Part shown: piece after piece, positions 62,507 through 64,000 of the stretch
Layout: each line of letters begins with the position of its first letter
How positions within the stretch are numbered: the stretch's first letter is position 1
Source of the DNA: Halochromatium glycolicum
GTDB taxonomy: Bacteria > Pseudomonadota > Gammaproteobacteria > Chromatiales > Chromatiaceae
Length of the DNA stretch: 64,000 nt
Assembly: GCF_016584085.1 (NCBI RefSeq)
Contig: NZ_NRSJ01000003.1
Span: 124,001 to 188,000 of the forward strand
Direction of reading: 5' to 3'
The notes under the pieces: model-generated
What the model was told of the DNA's origin: nothing
The model's input: only the letters and a program-made list of their open reading frames with translations
Database searches by the model: none
Position numbers and translations under genes: made by a program

Positions 62507-64000
62507 GTGACCGATTACAAGCACACCCTGAACCTGCCGAAGACCGGCTTCCCGATGAAGGCGAATCTGGCCCAGCGCGAGCCGGAGATGCTCAAGCGCT
62601 GGCAGGCGCTCGATGTCTATGGCCAGGTGCGCGCCGCGCGCGCCGAGGCGCGCTCGCGCGGCGAGACCTTCATCCTGCACGATGGCCCGCCGTACGCGAA
62701 CGGCGAGATCCATATCGGCCATGCGGTCAACAAGGTGCTCAAGGACATCATCGTCAAGTCGCGCACATTGGACGGGCTGGATGCGCCCTATGTGCCCGGC
62801 TGGGACTGCCACGGGCTGCCGATCGAGCTGCAGGTCGAGCGCAAGCAGGGCAAGCCGGGGCAGAAGATCAGCGTCACCCAGTTCCGCCATGCGTGCCGCG
62901 ACTATGCGTCGCGCCAGGTCGATGGCCAGCGCGCGGACTTCGAGCGCCTCGGCGTGCTCGGCGACTGGGCGCATCCCTATCTGACCATGGCGCCGCGCTT
63001 CGAGGCCGACATCGTCCGTTCCCTCGGGCGCATCATCGCCAATGGCCATCTGCACAAGGGCTCGAAGCCGGTGCACTGGTGCATCGACTGCGGCTCGGCG
63101 CTGGCCGAGGCCGAGGTCGAGTATGCCGACAAGGCGTCGAGCGCGATCGACGTGCGCTTCGCGGTCAGCGACCCCGACGCGCTGCTCGGCCGCTGCCATT
63201 CGGTGCCTGAAGGCCAGGGCCAGGGGCCGATGTCGGTCGTGATCTGGACCACCACGCCCTGGACCCTGCCGGCCAACCAGGCGGTCGCGCTGAACCCGGA
63301 GCTCGAGTACGCGCTGGTGCAGGTCGCCGCCGATGGGCCGCAGGGCGAGGAGCGGCTACTGGTCGCCGAAGGGCTGCTCAAGGACACGATGGACCGCTGG
63401 GGCGTCCCACACTATCGGGTCATCGCCTATGGCCGCGGCGATGCGTTCGAGGGCCTGGCGCTGCAGCATCCGTTCTACGACCGCCGCGTGCCGCTCATCC
63501 TCGGCGAGCATGTCACGCTCGAGGCCGGCACCGGCGCCGTGCACACCGCACCCGGGCACGGTCTCGACGACTATCTGGTCGGCAGCCGCTACCAGCTCGT
63601 GGTCGACAACCCGGTCGGCGGCGACGGCCGCTTTGTCGAGGGCACGCCGCTGTTCGCGGGCAAGAACGTCTTCGATGCCAACCAACAGGTCATCGAGACG
63701 CTGCAGGCGAACGGCGCGCTGGTGCGCGAGGAGCGCTTCACCCACAGCTACCCGCACTGCTGGCGCCACAAGACCCCGATCATCTTCCGCGCCACGCCGC
63801 AGTGGTTCATCAGCATGGACCAGCAGGGCCTGCGCGCGGCGGCCTTGCGCGAGATCGAGGCGGTGCGCTGGATGCCGGACTGGGGCCAGTCGCGCATCGA
63901 CGGGATGGTGCGCAACCGCCCGGACTGGTGCATCTCGCGTCAGCGCACCTGGGGCGTGCCGATCCCGCTGTTCGTCGACAAGGACAGCGGCGCCCTGCAC
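62507..64000 (+). CDS. ileS: Isoleucyl-tRNA synthetase, 3' end beyond the window
   Basis: 498 residues visible from GTG 62507 ([20 protein letters not shown]). Class I HIGH motif in [18 protein letters not shown], then [12 protein letters not shown], and the editing domain with [16 protein letters not shown]. It charges tRNA-Ile. The GTG has no ribosome site of its own; a short ORF starting at 62484 ends with a TGA overlapping it (GTGA). The usual neighbour ribF is not upstream. Confidence 0.97.
   Translation, partial: MTDYKHTLNLPKTGFPMKANLAQREPEMLKRWQALDVYGQVRAARAEARSRGETFILHDGPPYANGEIHIGHAVNKVLKDIIVKSRTLDGLDAPYVPGWDCHGLPIELQVERKQGKPGQKISVTQFRHACRDYASRQVDGQRADFERLGVLGDWAHPYLTMAPRFEADIVRSLGRIIANGHLHKGSKPVHWCIDCGSALAEAEVEYADKASSAIDVRFAVSDPDALLGRCHSVPEGQGQGPMSVVIWTTTPWTLPANQAVALNPELEYALVQVAADGPQGEERLLVAEGLLKDTMDRWGVPHYRVIAYGRGDAFEGLALQHPFYDRRVPLILGEHVTLEAGTGAVHTAPGHGLDDYLVGSRYQLVVDNPVGGDGRFVEGTPLFAGKNVFDANQQVIETLQANGALVREERFTHSYPHCWRHKTPIIFRATPQWFISMDQQGLRAAALREIEAVRWMPDWGQSRIDGMVRNRPDWCISRQRTWGVPIPLFVDKDSGALH

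Overview
The window reads as high-GC gammaproteobacterial DNA, most likely from a purple sulfur bacterium (Chromatiaceae) or a close sulfur oxidiser. The pointers are a rhd-tusA-dsrE2 sulfur-transfer cluster beside a full-length cysG, a rho-trxA/rhlB block arranged as in E. coli, cmoA-cmoB, full-length oxyR and rlmKL, and tandem AAA-ATPase/PD-(D/E)XK genes. This is inference from gene content; no 16S gene or other decisive marker is present.

Layout. 1-9.2 kb: an ABC exporter (permease cut by the window edge), a small DUF2892 membrane protein, a DegS/AlgW-like protease, an FmdB-like zinc ribbon, a membrane thioredoxin divergent from a periplasmic rhodanese, a solute-binding protein with CysG, then rhodanese-TusA-DsrE2. 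9.2-17.1 kb: FadL-type porin, LysR regulator, AI-2E permease, GCS2 ligase, MurU and a PqiA-like protein. 17.3-22.4 kb: rho and trxA divergent from rhlB, then a periplasmic tandem thioredoxin. 22.7-33.3 kb: pta-ackA, an acetolactate-synthase-like enzyme with an odd four-cysteine segment, a hemerythrin-like protein, PhhB, Ppk1, CmoA and CmoB. 33.4-42.8 kb: a putative molybdenum carrier, an RND efflux pair, a Uma2 nuclease and a MscS-like channel. 43-49.2 kb: a minus-strand operon of four complex-I/Mrp-like membrane subunits with no catalytic partner. 49.4-55.6 kb: TPR-methyltransferase, a Phd/PIN toxin-antitoxin pair with its operator, RlmKL and OxyR with a long Ala/Pro tail. 56-61.8 kb: three tandem AAA-ATPase/PD-(D/E)XK paralogues. 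62.1-64 kb: a one-spacer type I-E CRISPR array against a transposase remnant, then ileS cut by the window end.

Three features stand out. First, the three tandem ATPase-nuclease genes are mosaics: the N-terminal part pairs copies 1 and 2, the middle pairs 1 and 3, and the C-terminal part pairs 2 and 3, with a 275-bp block identical between copies 2 and 3. Second, a 163-bp element with terminal inverted repeats occurs three times (33444, 40424, 55697), always between genes; it looks like a non-autonomous transposon family. Third, many unrelated genes carry in-frame short tandem repeats that lengthen linkers or tails.

Functionally, CysG (siroheme), rhodanese, TusA and DsrE2 fit cytoplasmic sulfur transfer feeding sulfite/Dsr chemistry, and several thioredoxin-fold proteins fit periplasmic redox work. 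Pta-AckA handles acetyl phosphate. The four-gene complex-I-like operon probably moves H+ or Na+, with an unknown driving partner. Several operons show ATGA/GTGA start-stop overlaps (ackA, murU, cmoB, RND, antiporter operon, rlmKL), implying translational coupling.
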